DNA of 33,391 nucleotides, taken from JBATTK01 sp049670505. GTDB taxonomy: Bacteria; Bacteroidota; Bacteroidia; Flavobacteriales; Flavobacteriaceae. Below, piece after piece: positions 8,050 to 17,489 of this stretch. Each line of letters begins with the position of its first letter. The stretch's first letter is position 1. The stretch is taken from positions 1 through 33,391 of the forward strand of contig JBATTK010000147.1 in NCBI GenBank assembly GCA_049670505.1, given 5' to 3'. The position numbers were made by a program, and so were the translations under genes. The notes beneath the pieces were generated by a model. The model did not search any database. It saw nothing but the letters and a program-made list of their open reading frames with translations, and had not been told where the DNA came from.

Positions 8050-8868
8050 ATGTCTGTAGCCAAAAGAGAGTACAAAAGAATCACCGTGAAATCCCTTGTG
8101 GATATGAAAAAGAACGGTGAAAAGATTTCTATGTTGACCGCTTATGACTATTCCATGGCCAAAATCGTGGATGCAGCCAATGTAGATGTAATTCTGGTAG
8201 GTGATTCCGCCAGCAACGTTATGGCGGGCCATGAAACTACACTTCCTATTACCTTAGATCAAATGATTTACCATGCTTCTTCGGTGATACGGGCCGTAAA
8301 CAGGGCCTTGGTAGTGGTAGACATTCCTTTTGGAAGCTATCAGAGCGATCCTAAGGAAGCCTTACGTTCCGCTATTCGCATTATGAAGGAGAGCGGGGCG
8401 CATGCCGTTAAAGTAGAGGGCGGTATTGAAATAAAGGAATCGGTAAAACGTATTTTGAATGCGGGCATCCCTGTTATGGGCCATTTAGGACTAACGCCCC
8501 AGGCCATCTACAAATTCGGTACCTATACCGTTAGGGCCAAGGAAAAGGACGAAGCCGAAAAACTAATGGAAGATGCCAAATTACTGGAACGGTTAGGATG
8601 CTTCTCCATTGTGTTGGAAAAAATTCCTGCCGAACTTACCAAAAAAGTATCCGAAAGCATTTCTATACCCACCATTGGTATAGGTGGAGGAAAATATGCC
8701 GACGGCCAGGTATTGGTCATCCACGATTTATTGGGAATGACCCATGAGTTTAATCCCCGGTTTTTACGTAGGTATATGAATCTGTACGAAGAAATGGGCA
8801 ATGCCATTTCCCAATATGTAACAGATGTAAAAAGTAGGGACTTCCCCAGTGATGAGGAACAATATTAA
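8050..8868 (+). CDS. panB: 3-methyl-2-oxobutanoate hydroxymethyltransferase
   Basis: First committed enzyme of pantothenate (coenzyme A) synthesis: transfers a hydroxymethyl group from 5,10-methylene-THF to 2-oxoisovalerate to make ketopantoate. The 272-aa TIM barrel has the metal ligands D52 (LVGDSASNV) and D91 (VVDIPFGSYQ), E123 in VKVEGG, the PVMGHLGLTPQ loop, and the catalytic E190 (IVLEKIPAEL). Length is normal. panC and panD are not adjacent. The substrate 2-oxoisovalerate is also the precursor for leuA about 3 kb downstream. The next gene starts 108 bases on. Confidence 0.97.
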   Translation: MSVAKREYKRITVKSLVDMKKNGEKISMLTAYDYSMAKIVDAANVDVILVGDSASNVMAGHETTLPITLDQMIYHASSVIRAVNRALVVVDIPFGSYQSDPKEALRSAIRIMKESGAHAVKVEGGIEIKESVKRILNAGIPVMGHLGLTPQAIYKFGTYTVRAKEKDEAEKLMEDAKLLERLGCFSIVLEKIPAELTKKVSESISIPTIGIGGGKYADGQVLVIHDLLGMTHEFNPRFLRRYMNLYEEMGNAISQYVTDVKSRDFPSDEEQY

Positions 8869-8886
8869 TTGGATTGTCCAATTTTT
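8867..8886 (+). terminator. Possible terminator of panB
   Basis: 7-bp stem AATTGGA / TCCAATT with a 3-base loop, overlapping the panB stop codon and followed by three further T (five T in a row at 8882-8886). The stem is AT-rich, so termination may be partial. Confidence 0.45.
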
Positions 8887-8976
8887 GGATTACCGGATGC
8901 TTAGAAAATATAATAATATATAGATGTAAATCTACTTTGAAATAAAGGCTATAAATCCCTTAATCCAGTAAACCTC

Positions 8977-9684
8977 TTGTCCAACAATCTAAAAATCAAA
9001 CATTCCGATCCCTTCAACCTTCAGATTTTATATGAGGACAATCACTTAATTGCCATTAACAAAAGATCCGGGGACATTGTTCAAGGTGATAAGACGGGAG
9101 ATATTCCCCTCAGTGAAATTGTAAAGCAATACATCAAGGAAAAAAACAATAAACCAGGAAACGTTTATTTAGGAGTGGTACATCGTTTGGATAGGCCTAC
9201 ATCGGGAATCGTAGTATTTGCCAAAACTTCAAAAGCCCTGACCCGACTCAATAAGCTATTTGCAGAAAAAAAGGCCAAAAAAACCTATTGGGCCGTCGTT
9301 AAGAACAGGCCTGAAAAAGAGGAAGATACCCTTATCCATTGGTTGAAACGAAACCCGAAACAGAATAAATCCTATGCCCATAAAAACGAGGTACCCCATA
9401 GTAAAAAAGCTATTTTGGAGTATCGTGTCCTGAAAAAACTGGATACTTATTTTCTGCTGGAAATAGATTTACAAACGGGTCGTCACCATCAAATAAGGGC
9501 ACAGTTGACCAGTATAGGATGCCCTATTAAAGGCGATTTAAAATATGGTTTTGACCGAAGCAACAAAGACGGAAGCATTCATTTACATGCAAGAAGTCTG
9601 TCCTTTATACATCCTGTAAAAAAAGAGGAGCTTCGGTTAACGGCACCTCCTCCACAAGATGCCATTTGGAATGCATGTACATAG
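8977..9684 (+). CDS. RluA-family RNA pseudouridine synthase
   Basis: Converts uridine to pseudouridine in rRNA or tRNA. The family motif HRLDRPTSG is at residues 69-77, with D72 as the catalytic Asp. Later family blocks are present (KTYWAVVKNRP; LLEIDLQTGRHHQIRAQL; IHLHARSLSFIHP). The protein is 235 aa and has no S4 domain, as in the short RluA branch. The start is TTG: an in-frame stop lies at 8938-8940 and no ATG or GTG occurs between it and the conserved region. The target base cannot be told from sequence. Its end converges on the TPR-like gene with 26 bases between stop codons. Confidence 0.93.
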   Translation: MSNNLKIKHSDPFNLQILYEDNHLIAINKRSGDIVQGDKTGDIPLSEIVKQYIKEKNNKPGNVYLGVVHRLDRPTSGIVVFAKTSKALTRLNKLFAEKKAKKTYWAVVKNRPEKEEDTLIHWLKRNPKQNKSYAHKNEVPHSKKAILEYRVLKKLDTYFLLEIDLQTGRHHQIRAQLTSIGCPIKGDLKYGFDRSNKDGSIHLHARSLSFIHPVKKEELRLTAPPPQDAIWNACT

Positions 9685-9710
9685 ACAATAGTCATGAAAA
9701 CATGGAACTT

Positions 9711-11255
9711 TTATCGGGTCAATGTCATCGCCTTTTCCCGGATGATCTGCGCTACAGGTTTGTTTTGTAAATGACTTTCCAACCATGAGAGGATATCCAA
9801 ATATAAAAAGGCGCGTTTTTCATATGGATGATCTTCATACTTTTTCAGTTCATCGTATAGCTTTTGAAATTCGTTCCGTAATTCATTTGGAAAAATATCC
9901 CCTAAGTTCCTTAGGAATTTGATCATTTCTTTTTGTACGGCGTGCAAATCGTTCATTTTTAATAAAAACTTGTAGGTGCTTTTTAATTGCACTTCCAAAT
10001 GGTAATCCATTCCCGCCTCATAATGTGCTACTAAACTTAAAACCCGGGCGAAACACATTAAATCTTCCCGCATTTTAAGGTTTTTATTATTGATGATCTT
10101 CTTCAGGTATTGAATGCACGTTTTATTGTCCCCAACACCAAAGTAAAGACAGGCAATTTTATAATAGCATACCATAATATGGTGCTCGTCAATACGATCC
10201 CTATGCTTATTGATACCGTACTCCACGATCTTTACCAAATACAATCCCTTTTCGAAAGTTCCTTCCAAGAAATGTAGGTTCAATTTATTGGAATTGATAT
10301 AGAGAAATGCCAACGAAGCAATATTGTCGTTCTTGGGAAAATTATTGCTGTTTACTATTTCTTCCAGATTTTCCAGTGTTACTTTAAATTGGGAGCTGTA
10401 TTTTACATAGAACAAGGACTCTAGCAAATAATGGTTGCCTTTTAAAAAGAAAACCGGGTTTAAATAGATCATCTCCCTATGGTCATAGAATAGATCTACC
10501 CACTTACTTGCATATTTATAACAAGACAGAAAATCCTGAATTAAAAAACTATACCATAAATGCGCTTTGTACAACCAGAGTTTTTCGCGAAACCCCAAAT
10601 CTTCCAATCGATATTTGGGCAAATGGCTTTCAAAATATCGTTGTACTTTTTGATAATCCTCATCATTTCTTACGTAACCCACTTTTAACATCATCCCATA
10701 TAACTGTAATGAAAGATTAGACAGTTTACTGGTCATTACATTTTGCGCTGAAAGCTGTTTGGCCTGTACGGAAAGTTCATCTGCCCTATCCGGTATACTA
10801 CGTGTAATATATTGGGTTTCTATTATTTTTTCCAGCTCTACAATTTCATACGCAATATTCTTTTCCTCATTTTCAATGGCTATGACCTTTACTTTGTCCA
10901 AAATTTTAAGACTTTGTTTATAAAGTCCTTTTTGATACAGTATGGTGGCAAAATCCAATTGCTCCCTAATTTGCACGCGGATATTCTGATTTACGGGATT
11001 CAATCGTAGGCTCACCAAAACTTGCTTGTACAAATGCGCCTTAAGGTTGGACAACTGGGTTTTCTTCACTATTCCACTGTCTAGAATAAGCTTCTCATCA
11101 TAGCTTTTGATCTTGTCCAATAGGTTGAACAATGCCAAGAATTTGGCGTCCGTATTCACCCCCAATCTACCCACATAGAGCTTAAATTGTCTCTTTTCGG
11201 ATTTTGAAAGCGATTTGACCAATACGAACAACGCCTCTTTATGGACATTTGTCAT
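9711..11255 (-). CDS. TPR-like helical protein, hypothetical
   Basis: Function not recognised. 514 aa, no signal peptide and no membrane segment, so probably cytosolic. The sequence is almost entirely helical, with TPR-like pairs such as 'ATILYQKGLYKQSLKILDKVKVIA' and 'KIACLYFGVGDNKTCIQYLKKI' (shown in part), and a conserved start resembling 'LVKSLSKSEKRQFKLYV'. I recall such proteins as a conserved Flavobacteriaceae family, but know no proven role. It faces leuA divergently, sharing a 146-base upstream region. Confidence 0.8.
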   Translation of the reverse strand: MTNVHKEALFVLVKSLSKSEKRQFKLYVGRLGVNTDAKFLALFNLLDKIKSYDEKLILDSGIVKKTQLSNLKAHLYKQVLVSLRLNPVNQNIRVQIREQLDFATILYQKGLYKQSLKILDKVKVIAIENEEKNIAYEIVELEKIIETQYITRSIPDRADELSVQAKQLSAQNVMTSKLSNLSLQLYGMMLKVGYVRNDEDYQKVQRYFESHLPKYRLEDLGFREKLWLYKAHLWYSFLIQDFLSCYKYASKWVDLFYDHREMIYLNPVFFLKGNHYLLESLFYVKYSSQFKVTLENLEEIVNSNNFPKNDNIASLAFLYINSNKLNLHFLEGTFEKGLYLVKIVEYGINKHRDRIDEHHIMVCYYKIACLYFGVGDNKTCIQYLKKIINNKNLKMREDLMCFARVLSLVAHYEAGMDYHLEVQLKSTYKFLLKMNDLHAVQKEMIKFLRNLGDIFPNELRNEFQKLYDELKKYEDHPYEKRAFLYLDILSWLESHLQNKPVAQIIREKAMTLTR

Positions 11256-11401
11256 CGTAAAAAATATGATTTAAACATTTGTATGCCAGAATATTAAGCA
11301 ACCTAAAAAGTAATTTAACGTTGTAAATAACTTGCCGTATTTTCAGCTATTCTTCCTGCTAGCCATATCTTCGTATAGGTTCTTAAAACTACTTATACAT
11401 A

Positions 11402-12574
11402 ATGAGCAAAGATAAGGTACAAATTTTTGATACCACACTTAGGGATGGAGAGCAAGTTCCGGGCTGTAAATTGGATACACAACAGAAGCTTGTTATTGCC
11501 GACCGTCTGGACAATCTTGGTGTGGATATCATAGAAGCCGGTTTCCCGATTTCTAGCCCCGGGGATTTTAAGTCGGTCAATGAAATTGCAAAACTGGTAA
11601 AAAATGCTACTGTATGTGGCCTAACGAGGGCCGTAAAAAGAGACATAGAGGTAGCTGCGGAAGCATTAAAATATGCCAAGTATCCTAGGATACATACCGG
11701 TATCGGCACATCGGATTCGCACATCAAGTTTAAGTTCAACACCTCTAGGGAGGCTATTGTAGAAAGAGCTGTAGATGCCGTAAAATATGCCAAATCATTT
11801 GTTGAGGATGTAGAATTCTACGCCGAGGATGCCGGTAGGACGGACAATGATTTTTTAGCCCATATCTGTGAAGAGGTCATTAAGGCCGGCGCTACCGTAT
11901 TGAACATTCCTGATACTACGGGGTATTGTCTGCCAGAGGAATACGGTGCCAAAATGAAATATTTACGGGAGAATGTCAAGGATATTGACAAGGCCGTTCT
12001 TTCCTGTCATTGTCATAACGACCTGGGTTTGGCTACAGCGAATTCCATTGCTGGGGTAATCAATGGCGCACGGCAAATAGAATGCACCATTAACGGGATC
12101 GGTGAACGCGCAGGAAATACTTCTTTGGAAGAAGTGGTCATGATCCTAAGGCAACACCCTTATCTGAATCTCGATACGAATATCAATAGCAAGCTACTAT
12201 TCGATACAAGTCAAATGGTGTCCCAAAAAATGGGAATGCCGGTCCAGCCCAATAAAGCTATCGTGGGATCCAACGCTTTTGCCCATAGCTCAGGGATACA
12301 TCAGGACGGAGTTATCAAGAACAGGGAAACTTATGAAATTATAGACCCGGAGGAGGTAGGTGTCAATGAATCATCCATTGTACTAACCGCAAGAAGTGGT
12401 AGGGCAGCTTTGGCCTACAGGGCCAAAAACGTAGGCTATGAGCTTACAAAACTTCAGTTGGATACCGTTTATCAAGAATTTTTAAAATTCGCTGATAAGA
12501 AAAAAGAGATTGTGGACAAGGATATCCACCAAATTATCATATCAAGCAATGTTAATGTTCAAAGTGTGGCCTAA
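11402..12574 (+). CDS. leuA: 2-isopropylmalate synthase, short form
   Basis: First step of leucine synthesis: condenses acetyl-CoA with 2-oxoisovalerate. The N-terminal catalytic barrel has DTTLRDGEQVPGC (metal ligand D15), the HCHND motif (H203, H205), NGIGERAGNTSLEE (N239), and the later GSNAFAHSSGIHQDG segment. At 390 aa it stops just after the helical subdomain, where typical LeuA proteins (about 510 aa) continue into the leucine-binding regulatory domain. It overlaps leuB by one base (TAATG), so the two are translationally coupled. leuC and leuD are not next to it. A citramalate synthase is possible but the leuB partner favours LeuA. Confidence 0.93.
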   Translation: MSKDKVQIFDTTLRDGEQVPGCKLDTQQKLVIADRLDNLGVDIIEAGFPISSPGDFKSVNEIAKLVKNATVCGLTRAVKRDIEVAAEALKYAKYPRIHTGIGTSDSHIKFKFNTSREAIVERAVDAVKYAKSFVEDVEFYAEDAGRTDNDFLAHICEEVIKAGATVLNIPDTTGYCLPEEYGAKMKYLRENVKDIDKAVLSCHCHNDLGLATANSIAGVINGARQIECTINGIGERAGNTSLEEVVMILRQHPYLNLDTNINSKLLFDTSQMVSQKMGMPVQPNKAIVGSNAFAHSSGIHQDGVIKNRETYEIIDPEEVGVNESSIVLTARSGRAALAYRAKNVGYELTKLQLDTVYQEFLKFADKKKEIVDKDIHQIIISSNVNVQSVA

Positions 12575-13692
12575 TGAATTTAAAAATTGCCCTTTTACCG
12601 GGAGACGGCATTGGACCGGAAGTTTTAGCACAGGCCAAAAAATGTCTACAGGCCATTGAGGAAACCTTTAATCATAATTTTAGCTACACTGAAGCGTCGG
12701 TAGGTGCTATTGCCATTGATAAAACGGGCAATCCCCTACCCGATGACACGCTACAATTGTGTAAAGATTCGGATGCGGTATTGTTCGGTGCCATAGGTGA
12801 CCCCAAATATGATAATGATCCAAACGCCAAGGTACGTCCAGAGCAAGGATTATTGAGACTGCGCAAAGAACTGGGACTCTTTGCCAACATAAGACCTGTG
12901 AAGGTTTTTCCTACGCTAATAGAAAAATCACCTTTACGAAAAGAGGTGATTACAGGAACCGATTTCGTAATCTATAGGGAACTCACCGGTGGTATCTATT
13001 TTGGTGAGAAAAAACTAAGCAAAGATGGTACCGTTGCTTCCGATCTCTGCGAATATTCGGAAAAAGAAGTTAGTCGTATCGCGCACTTGGCATTTAAAGC
13101 GGCAAAAAATAGAAAAAATAAATTGACCCTGGTAGATAAAGCCAATGTCCTTGAGTCTTCCCGATTATGGCGTAAAGTAGTCACCAAGATCGGTGAGAGT
13201 TATCCGGAAGTGGCATTGGATTTCTTGTTCGTGGATAATGCGGCTATGCAGATCATATTGAATCCTAGTCAATTTGATGTTATACTCACCGAAAATATGT
13301 TCGGGGATATTTTATCCGACGAGGGAAGTGTCATAGGCGGCTCCATTGGATTATTGCCCTCGGCATCCATTGGTATCGACAATGCCTTATTTGAGCCCAT
13401 TCACGGTTCCTATCCGCAGGCAAAGGGAAAAAATATTGCCAACCCCATAGCGGCCATACTTTCGGCAGCGATGCTGTTGGATCATTTCGGGATGGACGAG
13501 GAATCAAGAGCAGTCGTAATCGCGGTCTTAAAGTGCCTAAAAAAAGGAATTGTATCCCCGGATCTGGATGTGAGCAGCAAGTACGGAACAAATGATATAG
13601 GCGATTTCATTTCCGGAAATATTGGTGATTCCGATGATTATTTAACACTGAATAGAGAAAATATTTGGTTAGGAAAATCTACGATTATTTAA
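12574..13692 (+). CDS. leuB: 3-isopropylmalate dehydrogenase
   Basis: Oxidises 3-isopropylmalate (NAD-dependent) and leads to 2-oxoisocaproate, the leucine precursor. 372 aa. Motifs: LLPGDGIGPEV at the N-terminus; the substrate loop RPEQGLLRLRKELGLFANIRP; YRELTGGIYFGE; the catalytic Lys-containing segment TLVDKANVLESSRLWRKV; and the metal/NAD segment NMFGDILSDEGSVIGGSIGLLPSAS followed by EPIHGSYPQAKGKNIANPIA (quoted in parts of the family signature). Start ATG overlaps the leuA stop. The stop lies only 8 bases from that of the convergent tlpA-like gene, so the two transcripts must overlap or end inside each other. Confidence 0.97.
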   Translation: MNLKIALLPGDGIGPEVLAQAKKCLQAIEETFNHNFSYTEASVGAIAIDKTGNPLPDDTLQLCKDSDAVLFGAIGDPKYDNDPNAKVRPEQGLLRLRKELGLFANIRPVKVFPTLIEKSPLRKEVITGTDFVIYRELTGGIYFGEKKLSKDGTVASDLCEYSEKEVSRIAHLAFKAAKNRKNKLTLVDKANVLESSRLWRKVVTKIGESYPEVALDFLFVDNAAMQIILNPSQFDVILTENMFGDILSDEGSVIGGSIGLLPSASIGIDNALFEPIHGSYPQAKGKNIANPIAAILSAAMLLDHFGMDEESRAVVIAVLKCLKKGIVSPDLDVSSKYGTNDIGDFISGNIGDSDDYLTLNRENIWLGKSTII

Positions 13693-13700
13693 TGGATACT

Positions 13701-14927
13701 TTACTGTTCCTCTAATAGGTTTGTTACAAAACTATGGAACTCTTTTTTGAAAACCGTGAACTTCTCTCCTGTTGCGGGCCCGTTGAATCCGGTATGAATC
13801 TTTCTTACCGTTCCCTTTTTATCGATAAAGATAGATGTGGGATAGGATAAAACGTGGTTGAGCATGGGTAGTTTTTCCTGGGCTTTGTCTTTATTGGATG
13901 TGCCATATTGCGCCAATAAAATAGGATACGGAATCCCTATACGCTCTTTTAATCGATTGATTCCCGCAAAAGCGGCATCGGGCGTCTTGGCATATTCAAA
14001 GGCCAGGGCTACAAATTCCAATTCCTCCGTACTGTTTTTCTTTAGATAGTCTACGTAAAATTTGGTTTCATCCATACAATTGGGGCACCATGTCCCCATA
14101 ATCTGTACAATTACTACCTTGTCCTTGAATCTTTCATCCTCCAGGGAAACCATGGTACCATTGGCGTCCGGAAAGGAAAAATCGAATGTATCATATCCAT
14201 CGTTCAAATAAGTCAATGTGTCCTCGTCCGGAAGCTCATAATTGGCATTGCGCTTCCCTAGAAAGGGCTCTTTAAAATGGTTACCGGAATAAAAGGTTCC
14301 ATTGATGCTGCTATCCGAGACCTTTGCGGTGAACAAAAAAGCATGGGCACCATCAAAAGCGGATAATTTCAAGGAGTCCGCATCCATTACCCCTTCCAAA
14401 TAGCGATAGTCCCCCGTTGTTGTGCGAAACGTCCCCACGACCTTATTTCCCATTTGTTCAAAAATTCCTTTGGCCATATAACTCTCCTCCGTATTTGGGC
14501 TAAACTCCGTTTCCCAGACTCCGGAAACGTTCGCAATTGGGGCATGGGCAACAGGGAATCGCTCATCCGTCCCATAGGTAGCAGTGAACGGAACTATCCT
14601 ATCCAAGCTTTCTTTTATAAATTCCCCTTTGATTTCATTTTCGGTAAACCTGCCTATAATATACCCTTCATATACATCCATTTTTATTTTGATAGAATCA
14701 TGCTCTACCCATACATCATTGACCCTGATTACTTCATCGGCATTGTACATCTCTAAACCGTACTTGTTTTCATCGGTCTTCATCAACTTAAAATTAAAAG
14801 GAAGCACCTCCTTGTCCTGTACCTCCAATTGGGCCAACCATATCCCCTCCTTAAGACCAGTTGTTTCAGAGTTTTTACAGGAAAAAAGAACGATTAAGAA
14901 AATCCATATAAATGATACTTTTCTCAT
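13701..14927 (-). CDS. TlpA-like thioredoxin-domain lipoprotein
   Basis: Envelope thiol-disulfide oxidoreductase. The ATG at 14927 gives a lipoprotein signal (SFIWIFLIVLFSC, lipid Cys C17); an upstream in-frame ATG at 14954 would add nine residues and spoil it. In the 408-aa form, residues 25-245 are beta-rich with repeated 'GTF/GxF' elements and no assigned family. Residues about 247-408 are a thioredoxin fold with MGTWCPNC (C281, C284) and the cis-Pro in SYPTSIFIDKKG (P363). Both redox features are intact. It probably reduces or matures exported proteins such as c-type cytochromes; the true partner is unknown. Confidence 0.9.
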   Translation of the reverse strand: MRKVSFIWIFLIVLFSCKNSETTGLKEGIWLAQLEVQDKEVLPFNFKLMKTDENKYGLEMYNADEVIRVNDVWVEHDSIKIKMDVYEGYIIGRFTENEIKGEFIKESLDRIVPFTATYGTDERFPVAHAPIANVSGVWETEFSPNTEESYMAKGIFEQMGNKVVGTFRTTTGDYRYLEGVMDADSLKLSAFDGAHAFLFTAKVSDSSINGTFYSGNHFKEPFLGKRNANYELPDEDTLTYLNDGYDTFDFSFPDANGTMVSLEDERFKDKVVIVQIMGTWCPNCMDETKFYVDYLKKNSTEELEFVALAFEYAKTPDAAFAGINRLKERIGIPYPILLAQYGTSNKDKAQEKLPMLNHVLSYPTSIFIDKKGTVRKIHTGFNGPATGEKFTVFKKEFHSFVTNLLEEQ

Positions 14928-15008
14928 AATTATGATAGCTATTGGAAATGTCAAAATTCAGGTCGGAAACTTACAATAAAAAATAAAAACAATTCAATAA
15001 AATACCTA

Positions 15009-15039
15009 TTGAATGTCTAATCGCATTGTTTTATCTTTG
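15009..15039 (+). promoter_or_regulatory. Bacteroidota-type promoter of pheT
   Basis: TTG at 15009-15011, a 20-base spacer, and TATCTTTG at 15032-15039, which is an exact TAnnTTTG -7 box. Transcription would start near 15046, about 12 bases before the pheT ATG, a short leader that fits translation without a Shine-Dalgarno. Confidence 0.65.
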
Positions 15040-15058
15040 GGTGCTTTAAAAACAACCG

Positions 15059-17485
15059 ATGAAAATTTCATACAATTGGCTAAAACAGTTCCTTACTATG
15101 GACTGGGATGCCGAAAAAACAGGAGATCTTTTGACCGATTTGGGACTGGAGGTAGAGGGAATAGCATCCTATGAATCGGTTAAGGGCGGACTGAGCGGTG
15201 TGGTGGTGGGCCATGTACTTAGCTGTGAAAAACATCCGAACGCGGATAGATTAAAATTGACTACGGTAGATATAGGTGCCGAAGCACCGGTGCAAATTGT
15301 TTGCGGGGCACCCAATGTAGAAAACGGACAAAAAGTAGCTGTAGCCACTATAGGAACCAAGCTTTACACGAAGGAAGGCGAGGAATGGACCATTAAAAAA
15401 GGAAAGATAAGGGGACTGGAAAGCCATGGAATGATATGCGCGGAGGACGAATTGGGATTAGGCGAAAGTCATGACGGCATTATGATATTGGCGGATACCT
15501 TGGTACCGGGAACACCCTGTGCGGAAGTTTTTGAGGTGGAAAATGATCAAGTATTTGAAATTGGATTAACCCCGAACCGTGCTGATGCCATGAGCCACTA
15601 TGGTGTAGCGCGGGATTTAAAAGCGGGGTTTCAACAAAAGGAAATCAAAAAAGAGTTAATAACCCCTTCTACAAGTAATTTTAATGTAGCCAACCGATCT
15701 TTAAAAATAGATGTTATCGTTGAGGACAACGAGTTGGCACCACGATATTGTGGGGTAACCCTTAGTAGCCTCATTGTGCAACAATCACCGGATTGGTTAA
15801 AAAACAGGCTCAAGGCTATTGGTATTAGCCCAAAGAACAACATAGTAGATGCTACCAACTATGTATTGCATGAATTGGGGCAGCCCTTACATGCCTTTGA
15901 TGCTGCCAAAATCAAAGGAAAAAAAATAGTTGTAAAGACGCTGCCCAAGGGAACCAAATTCACTACCCTGGATGAGGTGGACAGGGAATTGCACGAAGAA
16001 GATCTTATGATATGTGATGCCGAAAAACCTATGTGTATTGCCGGTGTATTTGGCGGCGTACATTCAGGAGTCACTGAAAATACGACTTCCATTTTCTTGG
16101 AAAGTGCCTATTTTGATCCTATTTCCATACGGAAAACGGCCAAAAGACATGGCCTTAATACCGATGCCTCCTTTAGATTTGAACGGGGTATAGATATTAA
16201 TAGCGTTGCATATTGCCTACGAAGGGCCGCTTTGCTTATAAAAGAAATAGCAGGAGGAGATGTAACCTCCGATGTGGCGGATCTATATCCTATTAAGAAG
16301 GACGATTATGAGGTCTTTTTAAGCTTTAATAAGGTGCATAAACTTATTGGGGAAGAAATCCCGAAGGATACCATTAAATCTATTTTGGCCTCTTTGGACA
16401 TAAAGGTCAAAAATGTTACCGAATCCGGACTCGGATTGAGCATTCCCTTTTATCGGGTAGACGTGCAACGCGAAGTAGATGTTATCGAAGAAATTCTTAG
16501 GGTCTATGGATACAATAGCATTGGGTTTAAAGAAAAATTAAATGCCTCTATAGCATCGACATCCAACTTTGAGGATTATAAATTACAGAACGTCGTAGGC
16601 AACATGCTTGCTGCACAGGGGTTTTATGAGATTATGACCAATAGTCTTACCACCCCAAATTATCATATATCTGCAGAGGATATCCAAGATTCCCAAATGG
16701 TGAAAATGTTAAATCCTTTGAGTGAGGATCTTTCCGTAATGCGGCAACACATGTTATTTTCAGGCTTGGAGGCCATTTCCCATAACATCAATAGAAGAAA
16801 TCAGCATCTCAAGTTTTTTGAGTTCGGCAAAACCTATCATCAGTTTGACTCCGGTACCATAGAGAACAAACATTTATGCCTGTTACTTACTGGTAACAAA
16901 AATGAGGATAGTTGGACAACTCCCAATCAAAAAAACAGTTTCTTTTTCTTGAAAGCGACCGTTGAAAATGTTCTAGGACGTTTGGGAATTTCAACAGCCA
17001 ATATGGGCCCTGCAAAAAGCGAAATCTTCTCCGAAGGCCTGTCATTAAAATTCGGCAAAAGTGAATTGGTACATTTGGGAGTGGTCAAAAAATCAGTGCT
17101 AAAACAGTTCGACATCAAACAGGAAGTTTTGTTTGCTGATTTTAAATGGGATAAAATTTTGGAAATGGCGGCGCAGCATAAAATTACCTATCGGTCCATT
17201 CCTAAATTTCCGGAAGTGAGAAGGGATTTTGCCTTGTTATTGGACGAAAGTAGGTCCTTTAAGGAAATCCATGACATTGCTTTTCGAACGGAGAAAGGAT
17301 TATTGAAACATATCAATCTATTTGACGTATACACAGGAAAAAATCTTCCGAAAGGTAAGAAATCCTATGCGGTAAGCTTTACGTTGCAAGATGAAAAGGG
17401 TACCCTTACCGACAAACAAATAGACAAGATAATGAACAAATTACAACAGCGTTATGAAAAAGAATTGGGCGCGGAGTTACGGTAA
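15059..17485 (+). CDS. pheT: Phenylalanine-tRNA ligase beta subunit
   Basis: Beta subunit of the (alpha-beta)2 PheRS that charges tRNA-Phe. 808 aa, normal length. Order of domains: N-terminal MKISYNWLKQFL; the OB-fold tRNA-binding domain (about 40-150, with GHVLSCEKHPNADRLKLTTV); B3/B4 editing domain (about 215-380, with ...RFERGIDIN); B5 (about 405-475, with IPFYRVDVQREVDVIEEILR); a catalytic-like module; and the FDX-ACB anticodon-binding domain at the C-terminus (PKFPEVRRDFALLLDESRSF onwards). pheS is not in the window, so the two subunits are unlinked here. It has its own promoter. The stop lies 4 bases from that of the convergent fasciclin gene. Confidence 0.97.
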   Translation: MKISYNWLKQFLTMDWDAEKTGDLLTDLGLEVEGIASYESVKGGLSGVVVGHVLSCEKHPNADRLKLTTVDIGAEAPVQIVCGAPNVENGQKVAVATIGTKLYTKEGEEWTIKKGKIRGLESHGMICAEDELGLGESHDGIMILADTLVPGTPCAEVFEVENDQVFEIGLTPNRADAMSHYGVARDLKAGFQQKEIKKELITPSTSNFNVANRSLKIDVIVEDNELAPRYCGVTLSSLIVQQSPDWLKNRLKAIGISPKNNIVDATNYVLHELGQPLHAFDAAKIKGKKIVVKTLPKGTKFTTLDEVDRELHEEDLMICDAEKPMCIAGVFGGVHSGVTENTTSIFLESAYFDPISIRKTAKRHGLNTDASFRFERGIDINSVAYCLRRAALLIKEIAGGDVTSDVADLYPIKKDDYEVFLSFNKVHKLIGEEIPKDTIKSILASLDIKVKNVTESGLGLSIPFYRVDVQREVDVIEEILRVYGYNSIGFKEKLNASIASTSNFEDYKLQNVVGNMLAAQGFYEIMTNSLTTPNYHISAEDIQDSQMVKMLNPLSEDLSVMRQHMLFSGLEAISHNINRRNQHLKFFEFGKTYHQFDSGTIENKHLCLLLTGNKNEDSWTTPNQKNSFFFLKATVENVLGRLGISTANMGPAKSEIFSEGLSLKFGKSELVHLGVVKKSVLKQFDIKQEVLFADFKWDKILEMAAQHKITYRSIPKFPEVRRDFALLLDESRSFKEIHDIAFRTEKGLLKHINLFDVYTGKNLPKGKKSYAVSFTLQDEKGTLTDKQIDKIMNKLQQRYEKELGAELR

Positions 17486-17489
17486 CGAA

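Noticed and set aside
11256..11401. Leucine leader peptide or T-box before leuA
   Set aside because: No short frame rich in Leu codons and no T-box motif or terminator hairpin is seen in the 146-base leader.
14454..14979. Plus-strand frames opposite the TlpA-like gene
   Set aside because: Shadows of the lipoprotein gene, which has a lipobox and a thioredoxin motif.
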